DNA of 64,000 bases from Hymenobacter sp. H14-R3 (lineage in GTDB: Bacteria; Bacteroidota; Bacteroidia; Cytophagales; Hymenobacteraceae). A program made the position numbers and the translations under genes. The DNA lies in assembly GCF_030063445.1 (NCBI RefSeq), contig NZ_JASITD010000001.1, positions 310,001 through 374,000 of the forward strand, read 5' to 3'. Of the stretch, positions 33,856 to 42,954 are shown one piece after another; the first letter of the stretch is position 1; each line of letters opens with the position of its first letter. Below the pieces are notes generated by a model. The model did not search any database and had not been told where the DNA came from. It saw only the letters and a program-made list of their open reading frames with translations.

Positions 33856-35640
33856 TTACCCTATAAAATGGGGTTTATCGAGCTTTTTGCTGATGCGGTA
33901 CGCGGCGTTTACCAGGCCCACATGGCTGTAGGCCTGCGGGAAGTTGCCCCACTGCGAGCCGGTTTTGGCGTCTACGTCTTCGCTCAGCAGGCCGAGGTGG
34001 TTGGCGTAGGTGATAAGCTGCTCGAACTCGGCAATGGCTTCGTCGAGGCGGCCCACGCAGGCCAGGGCCTCCACGTACCAGAAAGAGCAGATGAGGAAGG
34101 TGGTTTCGGGCGTGCCAAAATCGTCTTCGTGGCGGTAGCGGTAGAAGAGGCCCTCGGGCGTTTTCAGCTCTTTTTCCAGCTCTACCAAGTGGTGCTTGGT
34201 GCGCGCCGAGTCGGGGTCGAGGTAACCCATGGTAATGAGCTGGATAGTGCTGGCATCGAGGTCCTTTGAGCCGATGGCGTTGGAATAGGCGCCGCGCTCG
34301 GGGTTGAAGCACTGCTCGATATGCGCTTCCGATACGCTGAGCAAGCGTTGAGCTTTAGCCTCCAACTCTTTGTTGCCCAGCGACTTGGCTACCCGAATGG
34401 CGGCGTGGCTGCCGGCCCAGTGAAAGAGGTAGGTGTAGCAGTGCTTCTGGGCAATGTGCCGAAATTCCCAGAGGCCGGCGTCGGGCTGGTCCATGGTGGC
34501 TTCGATGAGGCGCAGCGACTCCTCCACCAAAGCCAGGGGCGCGGCGCGGGTGGGGTCGCGGAAGCGGGCATCGACGTAGAGCGGCAGCAGCGCCACCAGC
34601 ACCTGGCCATACACATCGTTCTGGATGTGGGTGTAGGCATCGTTGCCAATGCGCACGGGCTGGTTGCCGAGGTAGCCGGCCAGCGGCAGCTCCTGCTCAA
34701 TGAGGTCGGTTTTGCCCCCAATGCCGTAGAGCGGCTGAAACTTATCCTTGGCCTTGCTCGAAATATTGGCAATGAAGTGGAAGTAGCGCTCCATCTCCTC
34801 CGAGTGGCCGATGTTGTTGAAGGCCGTGAGGATGTAGTAGGTATCGCGCATCCAGCAGAAGCGGTAGTCCCAGTTGCGGGTGCTGCCGGGGGCCTCGGGC
34901 AGGCTGGTGGTGCTGGCCGCGATAATGGCCCCGGTGTCTTCGTACTGGTGAATTTTGAGGGCCAGTGCCGAGCGAATTACCTGCTCCTGGTGAAAGTTGC
35001 CGATGCTGGTGCTCTTCACCCACTGCCGCCAGTAGGCAACGGTGCTGGTGAGAAAGCGCTCGGCGGTGCTCTCCAGGGCAGCCTCCAGGGGCGCGCCGTA
35101 GGTGAGCACAATGTACTTGGTTTCGTTGAGCACAAAGTCCTCCTCATCAAGCACATACGTGAGTGGAATATTGGTAGTGAGGCGAATTTCCTCCTCCATG
35201 CCCAAAAACGCGATGTGGTTGGAGCTGCGACGCCGCGTGAGCTCCTGCTCGCCGTACTGGGCCACGGGCCGCACGGCCGCCCGAATGCGCGGCGCGCCGC
35301 TGAGCGGCTCCACCTTGCGAATGAACATGAGGGGCTTGTAGTAGCGCTCGTATTGCAGAAAGCGCGGCGCAAAGTCGGTGACGCGGTAGCTGCCGTCGGC
35401 CGTGGTTATTTCGGTGCAGAGCACGTTGGTGTTCGGCACGTAGTACTGGTGGCTCGTAAACTCGGCGGTGGCGGGGCGCAGGCTGCACTCGCCGCCCTTT
35501 TGCTCGTCGAGCAGGCTGCCAAATACAAAGCTGCTGTCGAAGCGCGGCCAGCAGAGCCAGCGCACGGCCGTGTCGGTGCCAATGAGGGCCAGGAAGGCGC
35601 AGTTGCCGACCACACCCATGTCATACGTGTGCTTTATCAT
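33856..35640 (-). CDS. GH15 glycoside hydrolase (glucoamylase or trehalase type)
   Basis: The 594-residue cytoplasmic protein has an N-terminal beta domain (GVVGNCAFLALIGTDTAVRW near its start) and the GH15 (alpha/alpha)6 barrel. NWDYRFCWMRDT is the family signature. The two catalytic carboxylates are Glu392 (GLWEF) and Glu554 (LLSEDVD), the latter followed by WGNFPQAYSHVGL. Such enzymes invert alpha-1,4 glucans to beta-glucose, or hydrolyse trehalose in some actinobacterial members. With an OtsA/B fusion and a maltodextrin set in the window either substrate is possible. No signal peptide, so it acts inside the cell. Confidence 0.92.
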   Translation of the reverse strand: MIKHTYDMGVVGNCAFLALIGTDTAVRWLCWPRFDSSFVFGSLLDEQKGGECSLRPATAEFTSHQYYVPNTNVLCTEITTADGSYRVTDFAPRFLQYERYYKPLMFIRKVEPLSGAPRIRAAVRPVAQYGEQELTRRRSSNHIAFLGMEEEIRLTTNIPLTYVLDEEDFVLNETKYIVLTYGAPLEAALESTAERFLTSTVAYWRQWVKSTSIGNFHQEQVIRSALALKIHQYEDTGAIIAASTTSLPEAPGSTRNWDYRFCWMRDTYYILTAFNNIGHSEEMERYFHFIANISSKAKDKFQPLYGIGGKTDLIEQELPLAGYLGNQPVRIGNDAYTHIQNDVYGQVLVALLPLYVDARFRDPTRAAPLALVEESLRLIEATMDQPDAGLWEFRHIAQKHCYTYLFHWAGSHAAIRVAKSLGNKELEAKAQRLLSVSEAHIEQCFNPERGAYSNAIGSKDLDASTIQLITMGYLDPDSARTKHHLVELEKELKTPEGLFYRYRHEDDFGTPETTFLICSFWYVEALACVGRLDEAIAEFEQLITYANHLGLLSEDVDAKTGSQWGNFPQAYSHVGLVNAAYRISKKLDKPHFIG

Positions 35641-35762
35641 AAATTACTGGCTGTTAGCTATTAGCCATTAGCTATTGGCTTTTTTGAGAAGGTAGGAGCA
35701 GCCCGGCAAACCGCCGCGTGGGTTATTCTACGCGCAAACGCGCAGAGTTCGCGCTACCCGGC
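35641..35762. other. Short spacer with degenerate repeats
   Basis: Contains overlapping copies of TTAGCTATTAGC-like sequence around 35653-35679, followed by TTTTTTGAG. It lies upstream of the GH15 start and downstream of the nitrilase fusion stop. No gene. Confidence 0.4.
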
Positions 35763-37295
35763 TTAGTGCTTGGGCATCATTTCGGCGGCGCTGAGCTGGT
35801 AGATGTCGTGGCGGCGGTTGCGCAGGTTTTGCACGCTGCCGCTGTGGCGCAGGCGGTCCAGAATGGTCAGGTCTACGTCGGTCACGAGTATCATCTCCGT
35901 GTTGGGGGTGGCCTCACTCTTCACGCCGGTGTTGGGGAAGGCAAAGTCGCAGGGCGTGAGCACCGCCGACTGCGCATACTGGATATCCATGTTCTTGACC
36001 CTGGGCAGGTTACCCACCGAGCCAGCCATGGCCACGTAGCACTCGTTCTCGATGGCGCGGGCCTGGGCGCAGTGCCGCACCCGCGAATAAGCCGTTTGGG
36101 TATCGGTGAGGAAGGGAATAAACAGGATGTTCATGCCCTGGTCGGCGAGCAGGCGGGCCAGCTCCGGAAACTCCGAGTCGTAGCAGATGAGCACGCCGAT
36201 GGGCCCGCAGTCGGTGTCGAACGTCTGGAGGCGGGTGCCGCCGCGCAGGGCCCAGTACTTGGCCTCGTTGGGCGTCACGTGGATTTTCTCGTAGCGCTCT
36301 ACCGAGCCGTTGCGGCGGCAGAGGTAGCCCACGTTTAGCAGGTGCCCATCGTCGCCCACCACGGGCATCGAGCCGGTGATGATGTTGATGTGGTACTGCA
36401 CCGCCAGCTTGGTAAAGCGGGCCAGAATCTCGTCCGAAAACTGGCTCAGCTTCCGAATGGCGTCAATCTCAGCCAGCTCGTTGGTTTCAGCCATCAGCGG
36501 GCCGTGAAACAGCTCTGGAAAGAGCGCAAAGTCGGCGCGGTACGAGGCCAGCGCATCCACAAAGTACTCCACCTGCTGAAACATGTCGTCCAGGCCGTCG
36601 TAGAGGCGCATTTGCCACTGCACCAGGCCCAGGCGCACCTGCGTTTTCTGGGCCACGGGCGGCACCGGGCGGGTGTCGTACAGCATATTGTCCCACTCCA
36701 TCAGCAGGGCGTAGTCGCCGCTGGCCTCGTCGCCGGGCAGGTAGTTGCGTAGTACCCGCACCGGGTGGAAGTCATTGGCCAGCTGAAAGTTGAGGGCTGG
36801 GTCCACGATGGCGCGGTCCTTCACCTGGCGCACGTACTCCTTGGGCGACAGCGTGTCCTGGTAGGCGTGGTAGCCCGCAATGCGCGCCCCAAAGTTGATG
36901 GCCCGCAGGTTGAGGCGCTCACACAGCTCCTTGCGGGCATCGTAGAGCCGGCGCGCCAGCCGGCGCCCCCGCATGGCCGGCACCACAAATACCTCGATGC
37001 CGTAGAGGGTATCGCCGGCCGGGTCGTGGGTCGAGAAGGTATAGTCGCCCGTTACCTGCTGAAAGGTGTGGTCGTTGGCCAGCTTTGCGTGGTCAACAAT
37101 GAGCGAGAGCGCGGCCGCCACCACCTCGTTGTTCACCGTCACCACAAATTGCCCTTCGGGGAAAATGGTTACCAGCCGGGCCAGTTGCTCGCGCCGCCAG
37201 TAGCTACCCATTTGGGGGTAGGCTTGCAGCATAGCGGCTTTCACGGCCTCATAATCAGTATTTTGCAGATGGCGTAACTCAATAATTTCGTTCAT
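35763..37295 (-). CDS. GNAT acetyltransferase - nitrilase (C-N hydrolase) fusion
   Basis: The 510-residue protein joins a GNAT domain (about 5-210, with VFVVPAMRGRRLARRLYDAR as the acetyl-CoA binding stretch) to a carbon-nitrogen hydrolase (about 225-500). The nitrilase triad is Glu in LFPELFHG, Lys in YEKIHVTP and Cys371 in LICYDSEFPE. The second part should cut an amide or nitrile C-N bond; the first may acetylate an amine. The two may act on one metabolite. This fusion occurs in Bacteroidota and some other bacteria, with no firm function known to me. No signal peptide. No partner gene nearby. Confidence 0.9.
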   Translation of the reverse strand: MNEIIELRHLQNTDYEAVKAAMLQAYPQMGSYWRREQLARLVTIFPEGQFVVTVNNEVVAAALSLIVDHAKLANDHTFQQVTGDYTFSTHDPAGDTLYGIEVFVVPAMRGRRLARRLYDARKELCERLNLRAINFGARIAGYHAYQDTLSPKEYVRQVKDRAIVDPALNFQLANDFHPVRVLRNYLPGDEASGDYALLMEWDNMLYDTRPVPPVAQKTQVRLGLVQWQMRLYDGLDDMFQQVEYFVDALASYRADFALFPELFHGPLMAETNELAEIDAIRKLSQFSDEILARFTKLAVQYHINIITGSMPVVGDDGHLLNVGYLCRRNGSVERYEKIHVTPNEAKYWALRGGTRLQTFDTDCGPIGVLICYDSEFPELARLLADQGMNILFIPFLTDTQTAYSRVRHCAQARAIENECYVAMAGSVGNLPRVKNMDIQYAQSAVLTPCDFAFPNTGVKSEATPNTEMILVTDVDLTILDRLRHSGSVQNLRNRRHDIYQLSAAEMMPKH

Positions 37296-37456
37296 AAAAT
37301 CCGGGGTATCGCTAGCTTTTCATGGGCAAGCGCGGGCGGGCAACCGGCTTTCCGGCCCCGCCCGCGTTCGCTGGGTACAGCTAGTACGTACGCGAAAAAC
37401 CGCGTTACCGCCGAGTTTTTACGCGCGCCGGGCGGCAGTGGGCAGTGGGCGGCGCG

Positions 37457-37500
37457 CACAAAGAAGCCGCCTACCCGGCGGGGCTGGCGGCTTCTTTGTG
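37457..37500 (-). terminator. Terminator after the FMN-binding stress protein gene
   Basis: A perfect 15-bp stem (CACAAAGAAGCCGCC at 37457-37471 with 37486-37500) and a 14-nt loop, 20 nt past the stop codon. Confidence 0.75.
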
Positions 37501-37519
37501 GGCAGTAGCCCGGGCTGAG

Positions 37520-38026
37520 CTAGGGCTGCACCTTGGCCTGCTCGTCGGGGGTGGGCTGGTGCTTTTCGCCGGTAGTAACGGCCTTGGCGTAGGCAAAGGC
37601 CCGCACAAACAGGTTGCTGGGCGAGTCCCAGTACTCGCCGTTCTCGATATCTACCTTGAGCAGGGCAATGGTGGGGTCGTCGCTGCCCTTGGGGAAGAAG
37701 CCGCGGAAGTCCTCGCGCCACAACTCCTTGATTTTCTGCTTGTCCTCGACCACCGTGGCCGTGCCGGCAATGGTGACGTAGGTAGCCGCGTCGGGGTCCG
37801 AATAGCCCAGCCCGACCTGGTTGTTGGCTTTAATTTCGCTGACTTTCTGCGCGTCTTTCTCCGTGAAAAACCACAGGGCACCTTCGTTGCCCGGCTCGCA
37901 GGTGTACATGGGCCGGCCGTGCAGGCGGCCCTGCGCATCGAGGGTGGTGAGGGTGGCGTACTTCACTTCTTTGATTTTCTTCAGAAGCTTGTCTACTTCA
38001 TGAGTTACTGCAACGTGCTCGGCCAT
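37520..38026 (-). CDS. General stress protein 26-like pyridoxamine-phosphate oxidase-fold protein
   Basis: The ATG at 38026 (MAEHVAVTHEVDKLLKKIKE) gives 168 residues. The sequence has the split-barrel flavin-binding fold: YATLTTLDAQGRLHGRPMYT, ALWFFTEKDAQKV, VGLGYSDPDAATYVTIAGTA and the late stretch LWREDFRGFFPKG. This group (GS26-like) binds FMN or F420-like cofactors and is often stress-linked; the reaction is unknown. The C-terminal tail (GEKHQPTPDEQAKVQP) is typical of the Bacteroidota subgroup. It is monocistronic, with a terminator downstream. Confidence 0.88.
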   Translation of the reverse strand: MAEHVAVTHEVDKLLKKIKEVKYATLTTLDAQGRLHGRPMYTCEPGNEGALWFFTEKDAQKVSEIKANNQVGLGYSDPDAATYVTIAGTATVVEDKQKIKELWREDFRGFFPKGSDDPTIALLKVDIENGEYWDSPSNLFVRAFAYAKAVTTGEKHQPTPDEQAKVQP

Positions 38027-38056
38027 GGGAAAAGGGAAATTGAAGAGTGAAAACAC

Positions 38057-38272
38057 CCGGCTATACGGCGTAGCAAGGCCCCAGCGTTGCCGGCTTATTA
38101 CCTGAATGACACTATTTTATGCATTATTTTTTAATAAGCTAAGCCGTATTTTTCTCTAGTAGCAATCGTTTTCTGGTAGTTAGGTGGCCGGGCCGGGCGG
38201 GCGGCCCCCGGGCCGGCCCACGCCCCGGCACCAGCGGCAGCCTAAGCCCCACGGCACCCGTACTAGCGGCGT
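38057..38272. other. Divergent spacer, stress protein / MATE pump
   Basis: 215 bp, AT-rich near 38095-38170 and GC-rich near 38190-38270, consistent with divergent promoters. No clear -7 box match and no repeats seen. Confidence 0.4.
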
Positions 38273-39697
38273 ATGTCTCCTACTGCCACCCGCGCCCGCC
38301 CCAACCTCACCCAAGGCCCCATTCTCAAAGCCCTGCTGACGCTGGCACTGCCCATCGTGTTTGGCAACTTGCTCCAGACTGGCTATCAGCTGGTTGATGC
38401 CTATTGGGTGGGCCGGCTGGGGGCCAGCGCGGTGGCGGCGGTGGCGGTGAGCTTCCCGGTCAATTTTTTGCTGCTGGCGCTGGGCTCGGGCTTTTCGGTG
38501 GCGGGCTCGGTGCTGGTGGCCCAAAACTTCGGGGCCCGCAACCTGCCGATGGTCAACCACATTGCGGCCCAAACGCTGGTGCTCGAAACGGCGCTGGCGC
38601 TGGTGCTCACGGTGGTGGCGCACGTGGCCTCGCCGCTCATTTTGCGGCTCATTGGGGTGGGGCCCGACATTTTTACGCAGGCCGACCAGTTTCAGCGCAC
38701 CCTGTTTTTGGGGCTGGCCTTCAATTTCGGCTTCCTCATGTTTCAGGCCCTGATGCGGGGCGTGGGCGAGGTGCGCATTCCGCTCTACATCAACATTACC
38801 ACGCTGGTACTCAATTTTGGGCTCGACCCGCTGTTTATCTACGGCTGGGGGCCGGTGCCCGCGTTTGGGGTGGCGGGCGCGGCGGCGGCCACCATCAGCA
38901 CGCAGGCACTTTCGATGGCCATTGGCCTGGTGATATTGCTGCGCGGCAAGTCGGGTATTCAGCTCAGCTTCAAGGGCTTCAAGCCCGATTTTGCGCTCAT
39001 GCAGCGGACCTTCAAGCTGGGCGTGCCGTCGAGCATCGACCTGTCGGCCCGCGCCCTGGGCCTGTCGATGATGACGGTGCTGGCCGCCACGTTTGGCACC
39101 ACCATCCTGGCCACCTACGGCATTGGGTCGCGCATACTGGCGCTGGGCATCATTCCGGCGCTGGGCATTTCGCTGGCCTGCTCCACGCTGGTGGCCCAGA
39201 ATATTGGGGCCCGCAACGTGGGCCGGGCCGTCCGCACCGCCAACTACGCCATCGCCATCAGCTTTGGGGGCTTGCTGCTGGTGGGGGTGGCGGGCTACCT
39301 GGCGGCGCGGCCGCTGGTAAGCTTTTTCCTAAAGGGCGACGAAACCGTGACCACCAACGCCGTGGAATTTGTGCGCATTGCCGTGTTTAGCCTGTGCTTC
39401 ACGGGGGCGCAGCAGTCGGTATCGGGCGCGTTGCGCGGCTCGGGCAATACACTGTCGGCCATGTTATTAACCATTATTGGCGTGTGGGTTTTCCAGTTTC
39501 CGGTGGCGTGGTACCTGTCGCAGCACACGGCGCTGGGCTTTCGGGGGCTGTGGTGGTCGTTTGTGATAGCCAACGTGCTGGCCGCCACGCTGGCGCTGCT
39601 CTGGTACCTGCGCGGCAGCTGGAAAGGCACCGACCTGGCCGACCCACTGCCAGGCGAGGTGGCGGCCGCCAGCCCCACGGAAGACAAAGCGGGGTAA
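38273..39697 (+). CDS. MATE family efflux pump
   Basis: The 474-residue protein has 12 predicted membrane segments in two similar halves, with the MATE signature GNLLQTGYQLVDAYWVGRLG in the first half and the related LSARALGLSM region in the second. It would export cationic drugs or metabolites using Na+ or H+. It lacks a clear regulator next to it. It is convergent with the PAP2-like gene downstream. Confidence 0.92.
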   Translation: MSPTATRARPNLTQGPILKALLTLALPIVFGNLLQTGYQLVDAYWVGRLGASAVAAVAVSFPVNFLLLALGSGFSVAGSVLVAQNFGARNLPMVNHIAAQTLVLETALALVLTVVAHVASPLILRLIGVGPDIFTQADQFQRTLFLGLAFNFGFLMFQALMRGVGEVRIPLYINITTLVLNFGLDPLFIYGWGPVPAFGVAGAAAATISTQALSMAIGLVILLRGKSGIQLSFKGFKPDFALMQRTFKLGVPSSIDLSARALGLSMMTVLAATFGTTILATYGIGSRILALGIIPALGISLACSTLVAQNIGARNVGRAVRTANYAIAISFGGLLLVGVAGYLAARPLVSFFLKGDETVTTNAVEFVRIAVFSLCFTGAQQSVSGALRGSGNTLSAMLLTIIGVWVFQFPVAWYLSQHTALGFRGLWWSFVIANVLAATLALLWYLRGSWKGTDLADPLPGEVAAASPTEDKAG

Positions 39698-39821
39698 ATA
39701 TTCTTAACTATTTTATTATCAAGTAATTAAATATTAGCAGCATGCTAAATGGCGCTATTCACCGCCCGCCCCCGGCACGCTCGCTTTCGGCGCAAAAGCC
39801 TGGCTTACTTCAAACAGCCGC

Positions 39822-40535
39822 TTAGTCGGCCAGCGGCCGGGTAGCCCGCCGCGTGATAAACGCGGCCAGCCAGTAGGCAAACAACGCAAACAGCGGCGCG
39901 GCCACCACATCATAGGTGTAGTGCACGCGCTGCACCAGCACCAGCACCCCAATGAGCAGCGCCACCAACGCCAGCGCGGGCCGCAGCCACCGGCCGCGCA
40001 CCGCCAGCGCCAGAATAGCCACGGTGCCCGTGTGCCCCGAAAAAAACAAATCCTTGGTAATACCTGCCCCCGTGTGGAAAAGCGTAGCCGTGAAGGGGTC
40101 GGCCATGGGTACCATGTCGAGCGGTGGCGCCAGCGGCACCAGCCAGATGCTGGCCATGCGCAGCAGCAGCAGCAGCGCATAGCCCCATAGCCCGCGCAAA
40201 AACAGCTGCGGCTGGCGCGTGAGCCAGCCCACCGCCACCAGCACGCCCCCATACATGAGCACGAATACGGGCGTGGCTACGTCGTGGCGCGGCAGCATGT
40301 GCAGCAGCGGGTCGGCGGCCACGGTGCCGCTGCGGTGCTCAATGGCCTGAAAAAAGCCCGGTGTAATGGGCACCAGCACCCCAAACAGCAGCACCAGCAG
40401 CAGCAGCCAGCTCCAGCGAAACGCCGGCCGGGCCCATGCCTGCGCCCACGCCCCCCGGCCGGCCGGCGCGGCCACTACCGCGGTAGCGGCGGGTTCGGGG
40501 CAGGTGGGGGCAGCAGCAGAAGGCAGAACACGCAT
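39822..40535 (-). CDS. PAP2-like membrane enzyme resembling sphingomyelin synthase (PAP2_C)
   Basis: The 237-residue protein has about six membrane segments. The catalytic motifs are FFSGHTGTVAIL and a late RVHYTYDVVAAP, so the active site is a SGHT His with a HYTxD His-Asp pair. This pattern matches the PAP2_C/sphingomyelin synthase-like branch more than typical PAP2 phosphatases, which carry SGH with SR(x)5H. It may move or remove a phospho-headgroup on a lipid. Bacteroidota make sphingolipids, so a ceramide-related role is possible but not shown. A perfect -7 box lies 41 nt upstream. Confidence 0.8.
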   Translation of the reverse strand: MRVLPSAAAPTCPEPAATAVVAAPAGRGAWAQAWARPAFRWSWLLLLVLLFGVLVPITPGFFQAIEHRSGTVAADPLLHMLPRHDVATPVFVLMYGGVLVAVGWLTRQPQLFLRGLWGYALLLLLRMASIWLVPLAPPLDMVPMADPFTATLFHTGAGITKDLFFSGHTGTVAILALAVRGRWLRPALALVALLIGVLVLVQRVHYTYDVVAAPLFALFAYWLAAFITRRATRPLAD

Positions 40536-40575
40536 GAGAGCACACTAGAGTAAGGACGAGGCGTTGCTTAGCCAG

Positions 40576-40583
40576 CAAAATTA
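40576..40583 (-). promoter_or_regulatory. Bacteroidota -7 promoter box
   Basis: The minus strand reads TAATTTTG (TAnnTTTG), 41 nt upstream of the PAP2-like start. Confidence 0.5.
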
Positions 40584-40683
40584 GGCCCGCCCGGACGATA
40601 CGTAACCTGGGCGTAACACCCGGCGGCCCGGCGCGTGTTCCCGGCGGGCCGGGGGCGGGGCGCTACGCAGTATCTTGGCCACT

Positions 40684-41994
40684 ATGAAAATTGTTACCAA
40701 CGCATTCGCTATCGGCCTGGGGCTCAGCCTGGCTACCACGGGTGCCCAGGCCCAAAACGCCGCCCTCAATACCCGCATTGCCACCCTGGCCGCCGCCGAG
40801 CAAAGCAAGGTGGTAGCCTGGCGGCGCGACCTGCACGAGCACCCCGAGCTGGGCAACGAGGAAACCCGCACCGCCCAGCTCATTGCCACCCAGCTCAAAA
40901 GCTGGGGCCTGGAGGTGCAAACCGGCGTAGGTCGCACCGGCGTGGTGGGCATTTTGCGCGGCGGCAAGCCCGGCCGCGTAGTGGCCCTGCGCGCCGACAT
41001 GGACGGCCTGCCCCTCACCGAAACCAGCGGCCTGCCCTTTGCCAGCGTGGTAAAAGCCACCTACCTGGGCCAGCCCGTGGGCGTGATGCACGCCTGCGGC
41101 CACGACACCCACGTGGCCATGCTGCTGGGCGCGGCCGAGGTACTGAGCCAGGTAAAAAAGGACCTGCCCGGCACCGTCAAGTTCATTTTTCAGCCCGCCG
41201 AGGAAGGCTCCTTGCCCGGCGTGGTGGGCGGGGCCAAGCTCATGGTGCAGGAGGGCGTACTGGAAAAGCCCAAGGTGGATGCCATTTTTGGGCTGCATAT
41301 CTGGGCCTCCACGCCGGTGGGGCAGCTCACCTACCGGCCGCGTGGCGAAATGGCTAGCTCTGACCGCTTTACCATCAAGGTCATGGGCAAGGGTGCGCAC
41401 GGGGCCAAGCCCTGGGCCAGCATCGACCCGGTAGTGACGGCGGCCGAAATCATTACGGCCCTCCAAACCATTGTGAGCCGGCAGGTAGACCTCACCCAGG
41501 ATGCCGCCGTGGTAACGGTGGGCACCGTGCAGGCCGGCGTGCGCTACAACGTTATTCCGCCCGATGCCACGCTCAGCGGCACCATTCGGGCGTTCAGCCC
41601 CGAAACGCAGCAGCGCATTTGGGCGGCCATCCGGCGCACGGCCGCCGGCATTGCGGCCGCCAACGGGGCCACCGCCGAGGTGGGCATTGAGCCCTACGTA
41701 CCCGTCACCTTCAACGACCCCGCCCTCACGGCCCAGATGCTGCCCACCCTGCAGCGCGCAGCGGGTACCGACAACGTGCACGAAATCAAGGCCGTAACCG
41801 GGGCCGAGGATTTTGCCTGCTACCAGGAAAAAATTCCTGGCTTGTTCTTCTTTCTGGGTGGCATGGCCCCCGGGGCCGACCCCGCCACCGTGGCCGACCA
41901 CCACACCGCCGGTTTCCGGGTCGAGGAAAGCGCTTTTCCGCTGGGTGTGAAGACGCTGGCCACCCTAGCCGCCGATTATCTAAGCAGGAAGTAG
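40684..41994 (+). CDS. Exported M20 family amidohydrolase
   Basis: The ATG at 40684 gives 436 residues with a signal peptide (MKIVTNAFAIGLGLSLATTG). The M20D core shows RRDLHEHPELGNEE, LRADMDGLPL, HACGHDTHVAMLLG (metal ligands), FQPAEEGS (catalytic Glu) and GAEDFACYQEKIPG. Between them is the dimerisation domain (about 215-330). These enzymes remove N-acyl groups from amino acids or cut small amides; hippurate- or IAA-amino acid hydrolases are close relatives. Export suggests a role in scavenging acyl-amino acids. It is followed directly by a 26-bp palindrome. Confidence 0.92.
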   Translation: MKIVTNAFAIGLGLSLATTGAQAQNAALNTRIATLAAAEQSKVVAWRRDLHEHPELGNEETRTAQLIATQLKSWGLEVQTGVGRTGVVGILRGGKPGRVVALRADMDGLPLTETSGLPFASVVKATYLGQPVGVMHACGHDTHVAMLLGAAEVLSQVKKDLPGTVKFIFQPAEEGSLPGVVGGAKLMVQEGVLEKPKVDAIFGLHIWASTPVGQLTYRPRGEMASSDRFTIKVMGKGAHGAKPWASIDPVVTAAEIITALQTIVSRQVDLTQDAAVVTVGTVQAGVRYNVIPPDATLSGTIRAFSPETQQRIWAAIRRTAAGIAAANGATAEVGIEPYVPVTFNDPALTAQMLPTLQRAAGTDNVHEIKAVTGAEDFACYQEKIPGLFFFLGGMAPGADPATVADHHTAGFRVEESAFPLGVKTLATLAADYLSRK

Positions 41995-41995
41995 A

Positions 41996-42056
41996 GTGTG
42001 CGGTAAGCTTTAGCTGGCCGTAATTGGAAAACGGCCAGCTAAAGCTTACCGCACAC
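41996..42056. repeat. Perfect 26-bp palindrome sharing its arm with 62361-62446
   Basis: Arms 41996-42021 and 42031-42056 pair perfectly, with a 9-nt loop. The arm contains TGTGCGGTAAGCTTTAGCT, found identically in the palindrome at 62361. It starts 2 nt after the amidohydrolase stop and ends just before the convergent outer-membrane gene's stop, so it may act as a bidirectional terminator. Confidence 0.92.
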
Positions 42057-42062
42057 CCTACC

Positions 42063-42800
42063 CTAGTCATTTTGCACCAATACCTTAGGCTTCTTTTTAC
42101 CCAGCGTATACTCCACTTTAAACGTGAGCGTAGCAAACCCATCGAGCGCGTCGCCACTGGCCCGGCGGCTCACATCGTCGAGCAAGTCGGTGCTGGTGAA
42201 GTAGTAGAGGCCTTCCAGGGTGAGGGCCAAGCGCGGGGCGGCGCGCAGCGTAACGCCGCCGCCCACGGGCAGCACCGCCGCCAGGCCGGGGTAGCTGTTA
42301 CCAGCTTCGGGTAGCAGTGGCAGGCCATACTGGCTGGCTTCGGGGCTGTAGAGCAGGGCACCGGCGCCAGCCTCCACGTACACCAGCACCGGCATTTCCT
42401 GGTGCTTGAGGCCTATGTACAGGCTCTTATCGGCAAACAGGTTGTATTGCAGGCGGGCGGCCAGCAGGCCGTTATCGCTGGCAAAAGCCAGGTCCCGGCT
42501 CGGAAATACGTCCTTGGCACGCAGGCGAAAGTAGCTGAGGTCGAGGGCAAAGGTGAGGTGCGGGCTGAGCGTTTGGGCCAGGCCAGTGCTGAAACCCACG
42601 CGCAGCTTATTGTCACTGAGCCTGTTGGTGAGGTCACCGTTGTAATAAGCTGCGTTTACCCCAAAATTGAGGCGCATGCGCGGGCGGTGGTAGGGCTGCC
42701 CCTTGGGCGTGACGAAGCGCCGGGGCGAGTGGTAGCCGGGGGGCGCAGCTACGGCGCTGAGGCTGGTGCCCAGGAGCAGGCTGAGTAAAAAGGTGCGCAT
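42063..42800 (-). CDS. Outer-membrane beta-barrel protein of unknown function
   Basis: The ATG at 42800 gives 245 residues with a signal peptide (MRTFLLSLLLGTSLSAVAA). The rest alternates amphipathic strands (RLNFGVNAAYYNGDLT, LRVGFSTGLAQTL, LTFALDLSYFRL, AARLQYNLF) as in 8- to 10-strand porin-like barrels such as DUF6089-type proteins. The C-terminal LTFKVEYTLGKKKPKVLVQND extends past the last strand. A minus-strand TATCTTTTC near 42815 may be its promoter. It diverges from the glucanotransferase gene, 154 nt apart, so linkage to glucan use is not shown. Confidence 0.8.
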   Translation of the reverse strand: MRTFLLSLLLGTSLSAVAAPPGYHSPRRFVTPKGQPYHRPRMRLNFGVNAAYYNGDLTNRLSDNKLRVGFSTGLAQTLSPHLTFALDLSYFRLRAKDVFPSRDLAFASDNGLLAARLQYNLFADKSLYIGLKHQEMPVLVYVEAGAGALLYSPEASQYGLPLLPEAGNSYPGLAAVLPVGGGVTLRAAPRLALTLEGLYYFTSTDLLDDVSRRASGDALDGFATLTFKVEYTLGKKKPKVLVQND

Positions 42801-42954
42801 TGCAGGAAGAAAGAAAAGATAGTAAGCGGCTAGTGGCCCGCCCACGAGCGTGCAGGCAGGAAGCCCCATACGGCGAAGGCCGGCTCACCGTTGGCCCAAT
42901 GGGCTTTGCGGGGCAACGGGGCAGTATCTTGCGGGCTACAATCCGCTTGCGCGC

